The translations under genes and the position numbers were made by a program. This document shows positions 1-7,424 of a stretch of DNA of 43,890 bases, piece by piece (positions within the stretch are counted from its first letter, which is position 1; the number at the start of each line of letters is the position of its first letter). Source of the stretch: Candidatus Omnitrophota bacterium (GTDB lineage: Bacteria; Omnitrophota; Gorgyraeia; Tantalellales; Tantalellaceae). Under the pieces are notes generated by a model that saw nothing but the letters and a program-made list of their open reading frames with translations, had not been told where the DNA came from and made no database searches. The stretch covers positions 1 to 43,890 of the forward strand of contig JADFYD010000001.1 in NCBI GenBank assembly GCA_015233235.1. Reading direction: 5' to 3'.

Positions 1-365
1 GGGATATTTCCGACGTCTCGTTTAATACGCATCCGGAACAAGCTTTACCGAATACGCTGAATGTTTCTTTCAGCGGCGCCGAAGGGGAGGCGCTTCTTCT
101 CTATTTGGATCTTGAGGGTATCGCTGTTTCGACTGGGTCAGCCTGCGCTTCGGGTTCGTTGGAACCCTCACATGTGCTTATGGCGCAAGGCGTAGGCGAG
201 GAAATGGCGCATAACTCCATACGTTTTAGTTTGGGCAGGAACAATACGGCTGAAGATATAGAATATGTTCTTGCCGCTCTTTCCGGCATAGTAAAAAAAG
301 TTCGGGACATATCAACGAGTTATTCGGCGAAAATGTGCGCGAAAGACGGCGGGGCTATCGATTGA
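1..365 (+). CDS. nifS: cysteine desulfurase NifS/IscS family, C-terminal part (5' end outside window)
   Basis: This reading frame is open from base 3 and ends with TGA at 363-365, so the 5' end lies outside the window. It encodes the C-terminal domain of a PLP-dependent cysteine desulfurase, which takes sulfur from L-cysteine as a persulfide on a mobile cysteine for Fe-S assembly. The active-site loop is visible as STGSACASGS, followed by EPSHVL and the conserved SIRFSLGR segment. The PLP lysine half is absent here but is found on the opposite strand at 7050-7727. Spacing from the PLP lysine in related enzymes suggests about 55 codons are missing between the two pieces. The NifU-like scaffold gene follows 50 bases downstream, the classic nifS-nifU order. 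Family assignment is secure; the relation to the second fragment is inference. Confidence 0.93.
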   Translation, partial: DISDVSFNTHPEQALPNTLNVSFSGAEGEALLLYLDLEGIAVSTGSACASGSLEPSHVLMAQGVGEEMAHNSIRFSLGRNNTAEDIEYVLAALSGIVKKVRDISTSYSAKMCAKDGGAID

Positions 366-415
366 CAAGCTTTTTGCCGTTCCTCTTTCGCGTCATAAAA
401 AAATGCGAGGCTTAG

Positions 416-832
416 ATGGAATGGGTATATACTGACGAGGTTAAAGACCACTTTATAAATCCGCGCAATGTGTTTTTGGATGAAGAAAAATTTGTCTATA
501 ACGCGTCCGGCAAATCCGGGAATATCAAATGTGGTGACGAAATGGCGTTTTATCTCTTCGTGGACGATTCTACAAAAGTTATCAAAGATTGCCGCTGGAA
601 AACCTATGGCTGTGCCAGCGCTATAGCGAGCACGTCGGTACTTTCTGAGAAGATAAAAGGTATGACAATTTACGATGCCTATAAAATCACCCCGAAGGAG
701 ATAGTTGATACCCTTAAAGGGCTTCCGGCCCACAAGATCCACTGCTCTGTTCTGGGCGATGACGCCCTTCGTGTCGCTATTGACGATTATTGCTCTAAAA
801 ATGGCATTAATATAAAAACACAAAAAAAATAG
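416..832 (+). CDS. nifU: Fe-S cluster assembly scaffold, NifU N-terminal/IscU family
   Basis: This 138-residue protein is a single-domain IscU/NifU-N scaffold on which NifS-derived sulfur and iron are assembled into clusters. The three ligand cysteines are all present: C39 in NIKCGDEM, C66 in YGCASAI and C110 in [11 protein letters not shown], with the conserved Asp D41 two residues after the first cysteine. The length matches single-domain scaffolds, so the NifU central ferredoxin and C-terminal Nfu domains are missing. A GAGG element lies five bases before the ATG. It sits between the nifS 3' end and a rubredoxin gene 11 bases downstream, consistent with an operon feeding the Fe-proteins that follow. 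The symbol nifU follows the neighbourhood; iscU would be equally defensible. Confidence 0.93.
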   Translation: MEWVYTDEVKDHFINPRNVFLDEEKFVYNASGKSGNIKCGDEMAFYLFVDDSTKVIKDCRWKTYGCASAIASTSVLSEKIKGMTIYDAYKITPKEIVDTLKGLPAHKIHCSVLGDDALRVAIDDYCSKNGINIKTQKK

Positions 833-843
833 GAAGGTGGAGA

Positions 844-984
844 ATGGACAAATTTGTATGTACGGTATGCGGATATGTGTACGATCCGGCTCAAAATGAC
901 AACGTTCCATTTGATAAACTTCCGGAAGATTGGGTATGTCCCGAGTGCGGTGTAGGGAAGGACTTATTTGAAAAGGTCAGCTGA
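844..984 (+). CDS. short rubredoxin (46 aa)
   Basis: This small gene encodes a 46-residue rubredoxin, a one-electron carrier with a single iron bound by four cysteines. The two knuckles are [12 protein letters not shown] (C6, C9) and [12 protein letters not shown] (C32, C35). It is about seven residues shorter than the common 52-54 residue form because the loop between the knuckles is reduced, as in the known 45-residue Desulfovibrio desulfuricans rubredoxin. An AGGAAGGTGG ribosome binding site lies just before the ATG, which is 11 bases after the scaffold gene. In this operon it most plausibly donates electrons to the flavodiiron protein, desulfoferrodoxin or rubrerythrin encoded downstream; the exact partner is inference. 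Confidence 0.95.
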   Translation: MDKFVCTVCGYVYDPAQNDNVPFDKLPEDWVCPECGVGKDLFEKVS

Positions 985-1009
985 TTATCTTTAGAACAAG
1001 GAGGAGAGA

Positions 1010-1546
1010 ATGATAGGTGATAAAATGGCAAAAAGTATAAGCCAGCAGATCACGCGTGAGCTATATTCCGCGTATTTGTATGTCGGCATGAGCGCATATG
1101 CTGATGGTATAGGGTTGAAAGGCGTTGCAAATTGGTTTTTTGTGCAAATGCAGGAAGAAATGGTCCATGCGTACAAGTTCTATGCCTACGTTAATCAACA
1201 AGGCGGAAAAGTTTCTCTTGGAGGGATCGATAAACCGACACAGGACTTTACTTCCGTTAAAGATGCGTTCAAAAAGACACTTGAACATGAACGGACAGTG
1301 ACGGCGAATATTAATCAACTTATGGCGCAGGCGAAAGAAGAGAAAGACGCGGCGACGGAAATCCTGCTTCAATGGTACGTGACCGAACAGATCGAGGAAG
1401 AAGCGAACCCGACTGAAATACTTCAAAAACTTAATTTAGCGGGTGAAGGGAATGGACTGTTCCTTATAGACGCGGAACTAGCCAAAAGAACTTTTGTCGT
1501 GCCGGCGGGTGTTCAGGTAGGTTACGCTCCGGCGGCTGTGGCATAA
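1010..1546 (+). CDS. ftn: bacterial non-heme ferritin
   Basis: The protein has 178 residues and is an iron-storage ferritin of the FtnA type, a four-helix subunit of a 24-mer shell that oxidises Fe(II) and stores Fe(III). The ferroxidase ligands are at the positions known from E. coli FtnA: E17, E50, H53, E94, Q127 and E130. No heme-ligand methionine pattern of bacterioferritin is evident. AAGGAGGAG lies immediately upstream of the chosen ATG; an in-frame ATG five codons later is possible but less well placed. The gene lies between a rubredoxin and hrb-fprA, so iron released under oxidative stress can be sequestered next to O2, superoxide and peroxide reductases. Confidence 0.95.
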   Translation: MIGDKMAKSISQQITRELYSAYLYVGMSAYADGIGLKGVANWFFVQMQEEMVHAYKFYAYVNQQGGKVSLGGIDKPTQDFTSVKDAFKKTLEHERTVTANINQLMAQAKEEKDAATEILLQWYVTEQIEEEANPTEILQKLNLAGEGNGLFLIDAELAKRTFVVPAGVQVGYAPAAVA

Positions 1547-1591
1547 GATCGGTTGCACATGAACACATTTTTGGGGGCGGGTCCCCAGAGT

Positions 1592-1615
1592 AGGGGCACG
1601 GCGTGCCGTGCCCCT
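1592..1615. repeat. perfect GC-rich palindrome, REP-like hairpin
   Basis: In the 114-base gap between ferritin and hrb there is a perfect inverted repeat with 11-base arms (AGGGGCACGGC and its complement) separated by two bases. It follows a G-rich stretch at 1573-1586. It has no T-run, so it is a poor intrinsic terminator. It resembles REP-type palindromes scattered between genes; a role in mRNA processing between the two genes is possible but unproven. Confidence 0.7.
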
Positions 1616-1620
1616 GCCCT

Positions 1621-1647
1621 GAACGATGAACCATGAATCATGAACCA
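1621..1647. repeat. short word-repeat tract (GATGAACC-type)
   Basis: A degenerate tandem of the word (G)AYGAAYC runs directly into the hrb ribosome binding site. A related tract on the opposite strand is present at 5736-5757. The spacing is 7-8 bases and irregular, so this is not a CRISPR. The function is unknown; such tracts look like mobile or slippage-derived intergenic filler. Confidence 0.5.
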
Positions 1648-1660
1648 AAATAGGAGCGCC

Positions 1661-2350
1661 ATGAATAAATGTGTACTGCAGAATATTTCCTACGGTGTGT
1701 ACGTCATTTCATCGGTAAAAGATGGCAAATACAACGGGCTGATCGGCAATTGCGTCATTCAGATAACAAATGAGCCGATCACGATCGCCATCAGTATTAG
1801 CAAAAAGAACCTCACCCATGATTTTATTATGTCCAGCGGATTGTTCACGATATCTATTCTTGATAGGACGGCGCCTTTGAAGTTTATCGGACAGTTCGGG
1901 TTTAAGTCAGGGCGCGATACAGATAAGTTTGTGGGAGTAGGATATAAGGTTCTCCCATCCGGTTGTCCGTTGGTAACGGACCATACACTTAGCTGGATAT
2001 CGGCAAAAGTGCTGAAAAATATGGATTGCGTCACACATACACTGTTTTTAGCCGAAGTTATGGATGGTGACACACTAAAAAACGGCGAGCCCATGACATA
2101 CGAGTATTATCATCAGGAAAAACGCGGTACAACACCAGAAAACGCTCCGACTTTCATAAAAAACTCGGATCAAAAGATCTGTGCCACGGGTTCAAAATAC
2201 CGGTGCTTGGTATGCAACTATATTTATGACCCATTGTTGGGAGATAAAGATAGCGGTATTGAACCGGGCATTCCTTTTGAAAAATTGCCTGATAACTGGG
2301 TCTGCCCGATATGCGGTGTCGGAAAAGACCAATTTGTAAAGGTGGACTAA
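1661..2350 (+). CDS. hrb: high-molecular-weight rubredoxin: flavin reductase domain plus rubredoxin
   Basis: This 229-residue protein fuses a flavin-reductase-like FMN-binding split barrel (about residues 5-155) to a C-terminal rubredoxin domain (about 179-229; cysteines C182, C185, C215, C218). This is the architecture of Moorella thermoacetica Hrb, which passes electrons from NADH to flavodiiron protein FprA. The start is placed at the ATG preceded by TAGGAG seven bases upstream; an upstream in-frame ATG at 1640 lies in the repeat tract and has no such site. The fprA homologue begins two bases after the stop, which strongly supports the pairing. The rubredoxin domain here is full length, unlike the shortened stand-alone rubredoxin upstream. 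Confidence 0.93.
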   Translation: MNKCVLQNISYGVYVISSVKDGKYNGLIGNCVIQITNEPITIAISISKKNLTHDFIMSSGLFTISILDRTAPLKFIGQFGFKSGRDTDKFVGVGYKVLPSGCPLVTDHTLSWISAKVLKNMDCVTHTLFLAEVMDGDTLKNGEPMTYEYYHQEKRGTTPENAPTFIKNSDQKICATGSKYRCLVCNYIYDPLLGDKDSGIEPGIPFEKLPDNWVCPICGVGKDQFVKVD

Positions 2351-2351
2351 T

Positions 2352-3512
2352 ATGAAAGCGCTGGAGATCAAAAAGAACGTATACTGGGTTGGGGGGATCG
2401 ACTGGACGCTAAGGAATTTTCACGGATATTCTACAAAAAGCGGTTCCTCATACAACGCATATCTTATACTGGGCGAGAAAAAGATACTTATCGACACGGT
2501 GAAAGAGTATCTTTTCGATGAAATGCTGTCCCGAATAGAATCTGTATGCGATCCAGCATCGATCGATATTATAGTTTCCAACCATACCGAAATGGACCAT
2601 TCTGGTTCTATCGAAAAATTATGCCGTATCGCCAAGAACGCGGTCGTTATGGCTTCGCCGAACGGCGAGAAGGGCCTTAAAAAACATTTTTTCGGCGATC
2701 TGAACATAAAACCGGTCGCCAGCGGAGAAACTTTAGACTGTTCGGATCACAAACTGCAGTTTTTCCATATGCCGATGGTGCACTGGCCTGATTCCATGGC
2801 GACATATTGTCCCGAGAAAAAAATTCTTTTTCCTAATGACGCTTTTGGCCAGCATATCGCATCAACCGAACGTTACGATGACGAAATGGATTTTGGTTTC
2901 GTAAAACAAGAGGCCACTAAATATTACGCGAATATCGTTCTTCCGTACGGGTCTCAGGTCAACGCGGCTCTGGGCGCTCTGGGGGGACTTGACTTTGATA
3001 TTATTGCGCCAAGCCACGGGCTGATTTGGAGGAAGCATATTCCGGAAATACTGGCGTTATACAAAAAATGGTCGGATAACGAGACGGAGAACCGGGGGGT
3101 CATAGTTTATGATTCCATGTGGCATTCAACCGAACGGATCGCGTATGCGCTTTATGACGCTTTTTGTGAGAAAAAAATATTCGCGGAATTATCTGACCTT
3201 AAAACGAACGATATTTCAGACCTTATGACCAAAATACTTGAAGCTAGATATATTTTTGTAGGTTCGCCGACGCTTAATAACGGCATGTTGCCCACTGTCG
3301 GAGGGTTTTTAACCTACTTAAAAGGTCTTGCTCCGAAAAAGCGTGTAGGTATGGCTTTTGGCTCTTATGGATGGGGCGGGCAAAGCATCGGTCAGATAGA
3401 AACGGTGCTGAAAGATTCCGGTTTCGCTATGCTTGACAGCATTAAAGTTCAATATGTGCCCGACAAAGCGGTCCTTAAGGGAATAACGGAACGCGTTACT
3501 AAACTGCTGTAA
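2352..3512 (+). CDS. fprA: flavodiiron protein (type A flavoprotein), O2/NO reductase
   Basis: The 386-residue protein has a metallo-beta-lactamase-like diiron domain (about 1-248) followed by a flavodoxin domain (about 250-386). The diiron ligands are all visible: H78, E80, D82 and H83 in HTEMDHSG, H144, D163 and H222, matching the pattern of M. thermoacetica FprA. The FMN site begins at IVYDSMWHST. Family members reduce O2 to water and/or NO to N2O in the cytoplasm of anaerobes. Translation is likely coupled to hrb, whose stop is one base before the ATG. Whether O2 or NO is the physiological substrate cannot be read from the sequence. Confidence 0.96.
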   Translation: MKALEIKKNVYWVGGIDWTLRNFHGYSTKSGSSYNAYLILGEKKILIDTVKEYLFDEMLSRIESVCDPASIDIIVSNHTEMDHSGSIEKLCRIAKNAVVMASPNGEKGLKKHFFGDLNIKPVASGETLDCSDHKLQFFHMPMVHWPDSMATYCPEKKILFPNDAFGQHIASTERYDDEMDFGFVKQEATKYYANIVLPYGSQVNAALGALGGLDFDIIAPSHGLIWRKHIPEILALYKKWSDNETENRGVIVYDSMWHSTERIAYALYDAFCEKKIFAELSDLKTNDISDLMTKILEARYIFVGSPTLNNGMLPTVGGFLTYLKGLAPKKRVGMAFGSYGWGGQSIGQIETVLKDSGFAMLDSIKVQYVPDKAVLKGITERVTKLL

Positions 3513-3573
3513 AATAAATCGGTCAGCGGTAAATAACACTCAAAATCAAGAACTGTAAAAATGGAGGTAGCGA

Positions 3574-3951
3574 ATGACGGTCCTAAACGATGTTTACAAG
3601 TGCGCTGTTTGCGGTAATGTTGTCGAGGTCGTGAATGCAAGTGCCGGCACGCTCGTATGTTGTGGTCAGCCAATGAACCGACTCGAAGCCAAAACTGCCG
3701 ATCAGGGGAAAGAAAAACATGTTCCGGTAGTTACTGAATCGGGCGGTAAAGTTACCGTTGCAGTGGGCAGCGTTGAGCATCCGATGCTCGATAATCACTA
3801 CATAAAATTCATAGAGGTTTTGACGAAAGACAAAGTCTTGCGAGCGGATTTGAAACCGGGTATGAAGCCTTCGGCAGTGTTTGATGTCGCAAAAGCAGAC
3901 ATTGTCACGGTGCGGGAGTATTGCACGGTGCACGATTTGTGGAAAGCGTAA
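3574..3951 (+). CDS. dfx: desulfoferrodoxin (class I superoxide reductase)
   Basis: The 125-residue protein has an N-terminal desulforedoxin-like Fe(Cys)4 domain (C10, C13, C29, C30) and a C-terminal neelaredoxin domain. The superoxide-reducing centre has the expected four histidines and one cysteine: H49, H69, H75, H120 and C117, with E47 before H49 as the conserved sixth-position residue. It converts superoxide to hydrogen peroxide without making O2, receiving electrons from rubredoxin. A GGAGGT site precedes the ATG. It lies 61 bases after fprA and 24 bases before rubrerythrin, which can remove the peroxide formed. Confidence 0.96.
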   Translation: MTVLNDVYKCAVCGNVVEVVNASAGTLVCCGQPMNRLEAKTADQGKEKHVPVVTESGGKVTVAVGSVEHPMLDNHYIKFIEVLTKDKVLRADLKPGMKPSAVFDVAKADIVTVREYCTVHDLWKA

Positions 3952-3975
3952 ATAAAAGAAAAACTGGGGGTATCA

Positions 3976-4551
3976 ATGGCATGTTTGAAAGGATCAAAGA
4001 CGGAGAAGAACTTGTTAGCGGCATTTGCGGGAGAATCACAGGCTAGGAATAGGTACACGTATTTCGCGAGTATCGCGAAAAAGGCCGGATACGAACAGAT
4101 AGCGGCGATATTCCTTGATACGGCCGAAAACGAAAAGGAACACGCTAAGAGATACTTTAAATTTCTGGAAGGCGGAATGGTCGAAATCCAGGCGAAATAT
4201 CCCGCCGGTGTTCTGGGCGAAACAGTTGAAAATTTGAAGGGCGCCGCCGCCGGTGAACATGAAGAATGGACTAAGCTTTACAAAGAAGCCGGTGATGTCG
4301 CCGAAGCCGAGGGATTTAAAGATGTAGCCGTCGCTTTTCGCAGTATTTCTAAAGTCGAGGAGCAACATGAAAAGAGGTACAGGAAACTTATCGAAAATCT
4401 GGAAAAGTCTAAAGTCTTTAAAAAAGACGTTCCTGTGAAGTGGAAATGCCGTAACTGTGGGTTTGTACATGAAGGTAAAGAAGCAGTGGAAAAATGCCCG
4501 GCGTGTCTGCATCCTCAGGCGTTTTTTGAGGTATTGGGGGAAAATTATTAA
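3976..4551 (+). CDS. rbr: rubrerythrin
   Basis: The 191-residue protein combines a ferritin-like diiron four-helix domain (1-145) with a C-terminal rubredoxin-like domain (about 153-191; C158, C161, C174, C177). Diiron ligands match Desulfovibrio rubrerythrin: E20, E53, H56, E94, E97, E128 and H131. The protein acts as a cytoplasmic NADH-linked peroxidase with rubredoxin as electron donor. Its position directly after superoxide reductase and before two thiol/flavin redox proteins supports a peroxide detoxification chain. Length and motifs are normal for the family. Confidence 0.96.
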   Translation: MACLKGSKTEKNLLAAFAGESQARNRYTYFASIAKKAGYEQIAAIFLDTAENEKEHAKRYFKFLEGGMVEIQAKYPAGVLGETVENLKGAAAGEHEEWTKLYKEAGDVAEAEGFKDVAVAFRSISKVEEQHEKRYRKLIENLEKSKVFKKDVPVKWKCRNCGFVHEGKEAVEKCPACLHPQAFFEVLGENY

Positions 4552-4560
4552 GGAGAAAGC

Positions 4561-4794
4561 ATGAAGAAAGTCACTGTATATTCAACGCCTATGTGCGGGT
4601 ATTGCATAAGGCTGAAGCAGTTTTTGGATCAGAAGGGTGTGGAATATGAAACGATCGACATATCGAAAGACCCGTCGAAACTCCAGGAATTGGTAAAAAA
4701 ATCCGGGCAGATGGGCGTGCCGGTGACGGACATCGAGGGGAAGATCATTGTTGGGTTTGATAAGCAGGAGATAGTTGAGGCGTTGGGAATATAA
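4561..4794 (+). CDS. glutaredoxin/NrdH-like redoxin
   Basis: This 77-residue protein is a one-domain thioredoxin fold of the glutaredoxin family. The redox motif is C12-G-Y-C15 and the cis-proline is P54 in MGVPV, followed by the GF segment at 65-66. It starts nine bases after the rubrerythrin stop with GGAGAAAGC as ribosome binding site. It is probably reduced by the flavoprotein encoded 26 bases downstream, in the manner of clostridial small redoxin plus reductase pairs. The target protein is unknown; a ribonucleotide reductase is not encoded nearby. Confidence 0.88.
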   Translation: MKKVTVYSTPMCGYCIRLKQFLDQKGVEYETIDISKDPSKLQELVKKSGQMGVPVTDIEGKIIVGFDKQEIVEALGI

Positions 4795-4820
4795 TTCGCT
4801 AGCAACTCCATGGATAATAC

Positions 4821-5729
4821 ATGGCACACGTATATGATCTCATAATCGTCGGCGCCGGGCCGGCCGGGATAGCGGCTAGCGTTTATGCCGCCCGTAAAAA
4901 ACTTGATTTTCTTGTTCTCACCGGAAATATCGGCGGGCAGGTCACCTGGACCGCTGATGTCGAGAACTACGTTGGTTTTCAGTTTATTACGGGTCCGGAC
5001 CTTGTAGGAAAGTTTGAAGAGCATATACAAAAATATAACGTACCGGTCTATGAAGACGAGCTGCTTGATAGAATAGAAAAAAAAGACGACACTTTTATTT
5101 TGACGACTCGTAAAAATGTTTTTTCGTCACGGTCCGTCATACTTGCCACCGGAAAAAGATCAAAAGAATTGAATGTTCCGGGCGAACAACAATTCAGGAA
5201 TAAGGGCGTGGCTTATTGTGCCACCTGCGACGGCCCTCTTTTTTACGGCAAACGCGTGGCTGTCATAGGAGGGGGAAATTCCGCCATGGAGGCCGCCCTT
5301 CAACTTCTGTCTATAGCAGATAAAACCTATTTACTTACTGTTAATAACGAGCTTTACGGCGACGCGATCCTGAAAGAAAAAATAATTAGTGCTGGCAGGG
5401 TTAATGTTATCACCGGTGCCGTCGTAACTTCTATAACGGGGGATAGCTTTGTCGGTTCTATTACTTATGAAAAAAATACCGTGCAAAATTCACTTCCGGT
5501 GGATGGCGTGTTTGTTGAGATAGGGCTGGTTCCTAACACCCAATATCAAAGTGGGCTTGAATTAAATGAGATCGGTGAAATTAAAGTTAACCTCAGGAAC
5601 GAAACTAATATCCCCGGGATATTTGCCTGCGGTGATGTTACTGATGTCCCTGAAAAACAGATTATAATAGCGGCCGGTGAGGGCGCGAAAGCGGCGATCA
5701 TGGCGGGGAAGTATTTGAGCGCCAGATAG
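4821..5729 (+). CDS. trxB: thioredoxin-reductase-like FAD/dithiol oxidoreductase
   Basis: The 302-residue protein is a low-molecular-weight thioredoxin reductase family member. FAD binding is shown by GAGPAG at 11-16 and the C-terminal GIFACGDVTD segment; the redox pair is C133-A-T-C136; the pyridine nucleotide fold has GGGNSA at 150-155. The HRRxxxR-type motif that binds the NADPH 2'-phosphate in E. coli TrxB is not found after this fold; the corresponding stretch reads YLLTVNNELYGD. NADH use, as in AhpF, or another donor is therefore possible. It closes the redox gene set after the glutaredoxin-like gene and is the most likely reductase for it. No NADH:rubredoxin reductase gene is visible in the window. 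Confidence 0.9.
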   Translation: MAHVYDLIIVGAGPAGIAASVYAARKKLDFLVLTGNIGGQVTWTADVENYVGFQFITGPDLVGKFEEHIQKYNVPVYEDELLDRIEKKDDTFILTTRKNVFSSRSVILATGKRSKELNVPGEQQFRNKGVAYCATCDGPLFYGKRVAVIGGGNSAMEAALQLLSIADKTYLLTVNNELYGDAILKEKIISAGRVNVITGAVVTSITGDSFVGSITYEKNTVQNSLPVDGVFVEIGLVPNTQYQSGLELNEIGEIKVNLRNETNIPGIFACGDVTDVPEKQIIIAAGEGAKAAIMAGKYLSAR

Positions 5730-5735
5730 ACATAA

Positions 5736-5757
5736 CGTTGTTCGTCGTTCGTGGTTC
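5736..5757. repeat. short word-repeat tract (TTCGT-type)
   Basis: Between trxB and the glycosylase gene there is a tract of repeated GTTCGT words. Read on the minus strand it aligns at 14 of 18 positions with the tract at 1629-1646. It occupies the place where a ribosome binding site for the next gene would be expected. Confidence 0.45.
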
Positions 5758-5759
5758 GT

Positions 5760-6395
5760 ATGAAAATAGAAGATCTCTTTAAACAATATGCGAAGCGAAA
5801 ACAAGGGATCCGTGCGAGGCTGCGCGAGTTCAGGAGCATCCTCGATGCGGGAGAAGAAGATGTTTTCGCGGAGCTGTGTTTTTGTATATGCACGCCGCAA
5901 TCAAACGCTGTCCTTGCCGACAGGGCGATATCACGGTTAAAAAAGAGCGGCAGACTTTATGACGGAACATTCGATGAGATGCGGCCGGGTATGTCGGGGG
6001 TGCGTTTTCCTAATAACAAGACGCGATTTTTATTAGAAGCACGGCAACTTTTTATTGAAGACGGCAAGATCGGGATAAAGAAACACATTAATGCGCGCGA
6101 CGTCTTTTCGACACGACAGTGGTTTTATGAGCATGTGAAAGGTTTGGGGCTAAAAGAGTCCAGCCATTTTTTGCGGAACATCGGATTGGGTTCGTCGCTC
6201 GCGATACTTGACGTTCATATTTTAAGGCGCATGGTCGCGTTTAATGTGATAAAAGAAGTGCCTAAAACATTGTCCGTTAAAACATATTTTGATCTCGAAA
6301 AAAAACTTGCTCATTTTTGCTCATCCATCGGTATACCGATGGATGAGCTTGACCTTTTGTTCTGGTCGGATGCCACAGGCTTTATTTTCAAGTGA
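5760..6395 (+). CDS. ogg: 8-oxoguanine DNA glycosylase/AP lyase, Ogg2 type
   Basis: The 211-residue protein belongs to the Ogg2 branch of the helix-hairpin-helix glycosylases, which excise 8-oxoguanine and cut the abasic site. The hairpin with the Schiff-base lysine reads GLGLKESSHFLRNIG (K132), the catalytic aspartate is D151 in AILDVHIL, and the protein ends in lysine (ATGFIFK), the residue used for base recognition in this family. The ATG at 5760 is preferred over an in-frame GTG at 5751; neither has a convincing ribosome binding site because a repeat tract lies upstream. Placement after the oxygen-defence genes fits repair of oxidised DNA. Confidence 0.9.
   Translation: MKIEDLFKQYAKRKQGIRARLREFRSILDAGEEDVFAELCFCICTPQSNAVLADRAISRLKKSGRLYDGTFDEMRPGMSGVRFPNNKTRFLLEARQLFIEDGKIGIKKHINARDVFSTRQWFYEHVKGLGLKESSHFLRNIGLGSSLAILDVHILRRMVAFNVIKEVPKTLSVKTYFDLEKKLAHFCSSIGIPMDELDLLFWSDATGFIFK
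6319..6348. repeat. 30-base perfect palindrome inside the glycosylase gene
   Basis: Bases 6319-6348 equal their own reverse complement over all 30 positions (half-site GCTCATCCATCGGTA). The stretch is translated as residues 187-196 of the Ogg2 protein, in a region the family conserves (IPMDELDLL), so it is not an obvious insertion. See findings. Confidence 0.85.
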
Positions 6396-6437
6396 TCTTT
6401 ACACTCGGCGTGCCGTTAATTTTATGTGAGGAGAATT

Positions 6438-7424
6438 ATGTTTAAGAGGTTTTACACCTGGCAAGTAAGGTTAGCGATCGGTCTCGTGCTGGCGTCGACG
6501 GCGCTTTATGCGGTACATTACTTTATTTTTCGTGATGCGCGTCACATATATTTTTACCTTCTTCACGATATTGGTTTTATCCCTATACAGGTTCTTATCG
6601 TGACGCTCATACTTGACAGGTTCCTTAACGAGTACGAAAAACAAGCTCGTCTAAAGAAATTGAATATGGTCATAGGTACTTTTTTTTCTGAGGTCGGGAC
6701 GGACCTTATAAAGATGGTCTTGAGATACGCGGAAATGGACCAGGGCGTCAAAAACGACATCGCTGCGTTGAAGGATTGGGAAATTAAAAAGTTCTATAAA
6801 ATGGGATGCAGTTTGAGAAAATGTCAGTGCACCGTTAAGGCTTCGAGAGGGGAACTTTCAGATCTCAAGGTTTTTCTGATGAGTAAAAGAGATTTTATGC
6901 TGGCTCTTCTTGAGAATCCAAATCTTTTAGAACATGAGTCGTTTACCGAGCTATTGTGGGCAGCTTTTCATCTTATCGAGGAACTGGCCAACCGGCCCGA
7001 TATACACAGGATACCCGACAAAGATCATGAGCATATTTTGCTTGATACGAAAAGGAACACCGCGCTTTACATAAAGCCCTCCCACCCCTTTGGGACCGTA
7101 AAACTTGTGTCCGGAGAAAGTCAGAAAATCAACTCCCAGCTTTTTCACATCGATCGGCACCTTACCCACTGCCTGTACCGCGTCAGTGTGGAAAAAAGCG
7201 CCGTGACTGTGAGCTATTTCGGCTACTTTCGCGACATCGATCAGAGTTCCGGAAACATTATTAGCCATCATGACAGAGACCAGGGAAGTTCTTTCGCTGA
7301 CCTTCGATTCAAGATCGGCAAAGTCCAAGCGCCCGTAACGGTCGACGCCAACATAGTGGATCTTTTGTCCCTTACCGGCGAGACACTTAGCCGTCTCTAT
7401 TATGCATGGGTGCTCGATTTTTGA
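6438..7424 (+). CDS. membrane-anchored protein, C-terminus replaced at a junction near 7050
   Basis: The N-terminal 205 residues look genuine: two membrane segments (about 11-32 and 46-60) followed by a charged, helical cytoplasmic region with the cluster CSLRKCQC at 124-131. The ATG at 6438 has GTGAGGAG directly upstream. From about residue 206 (base 7050) to the stop, the reading frame is simply the antisense of the cysteine desulfurase gene on the minus strand, so that tail is not a natural protein end. I do not recognise a function; the shape suggests a small membrane sensor or scaffold. The true C-terminus is predicted to lie left of the window on the other strand if the rearrangement model is right. 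Confidence 0.55.
   Translation: MFKRFYTWQVRLAIGLVLASTALYAVHYFIFRDARHIYFYLLHDIGFIPIQVLIVTLILDRFLNEYEKQARLKKLNMVIGTFFSEVGTDLIKMVLRYAEMDQGVKNDIAALKDWEIKKFYKMGCSLRKCQCTVKASRGELSDLKVFLMSKRDFMLALLENPNLLEHESFTELLWAAFHLIEELANRPDIHRIPDKDHEHILLDTKRNTALYIKPSHPFGTVKLVSGESQKINSQLFHIDRHLTHCLYRVSVEKSAVTVSYFGYFRDIDQSSGNIISHHDRDQGSSFADLRFKIGKVQAPVTVDANIVDLLSLTGETLSRLYYAWVLDF

Noticed and set aside
320-910. A 196-residue open frame on the minus strand over nifU and rubredoxin
   Set aside because: Two real, motif-complete genes lie on the other strand.
1621-1647. CRISPR-like repeats
   Set aside because: The repeated words are only 7-8 bases, irregular, and without spacers of constant length; no cas gene is near.
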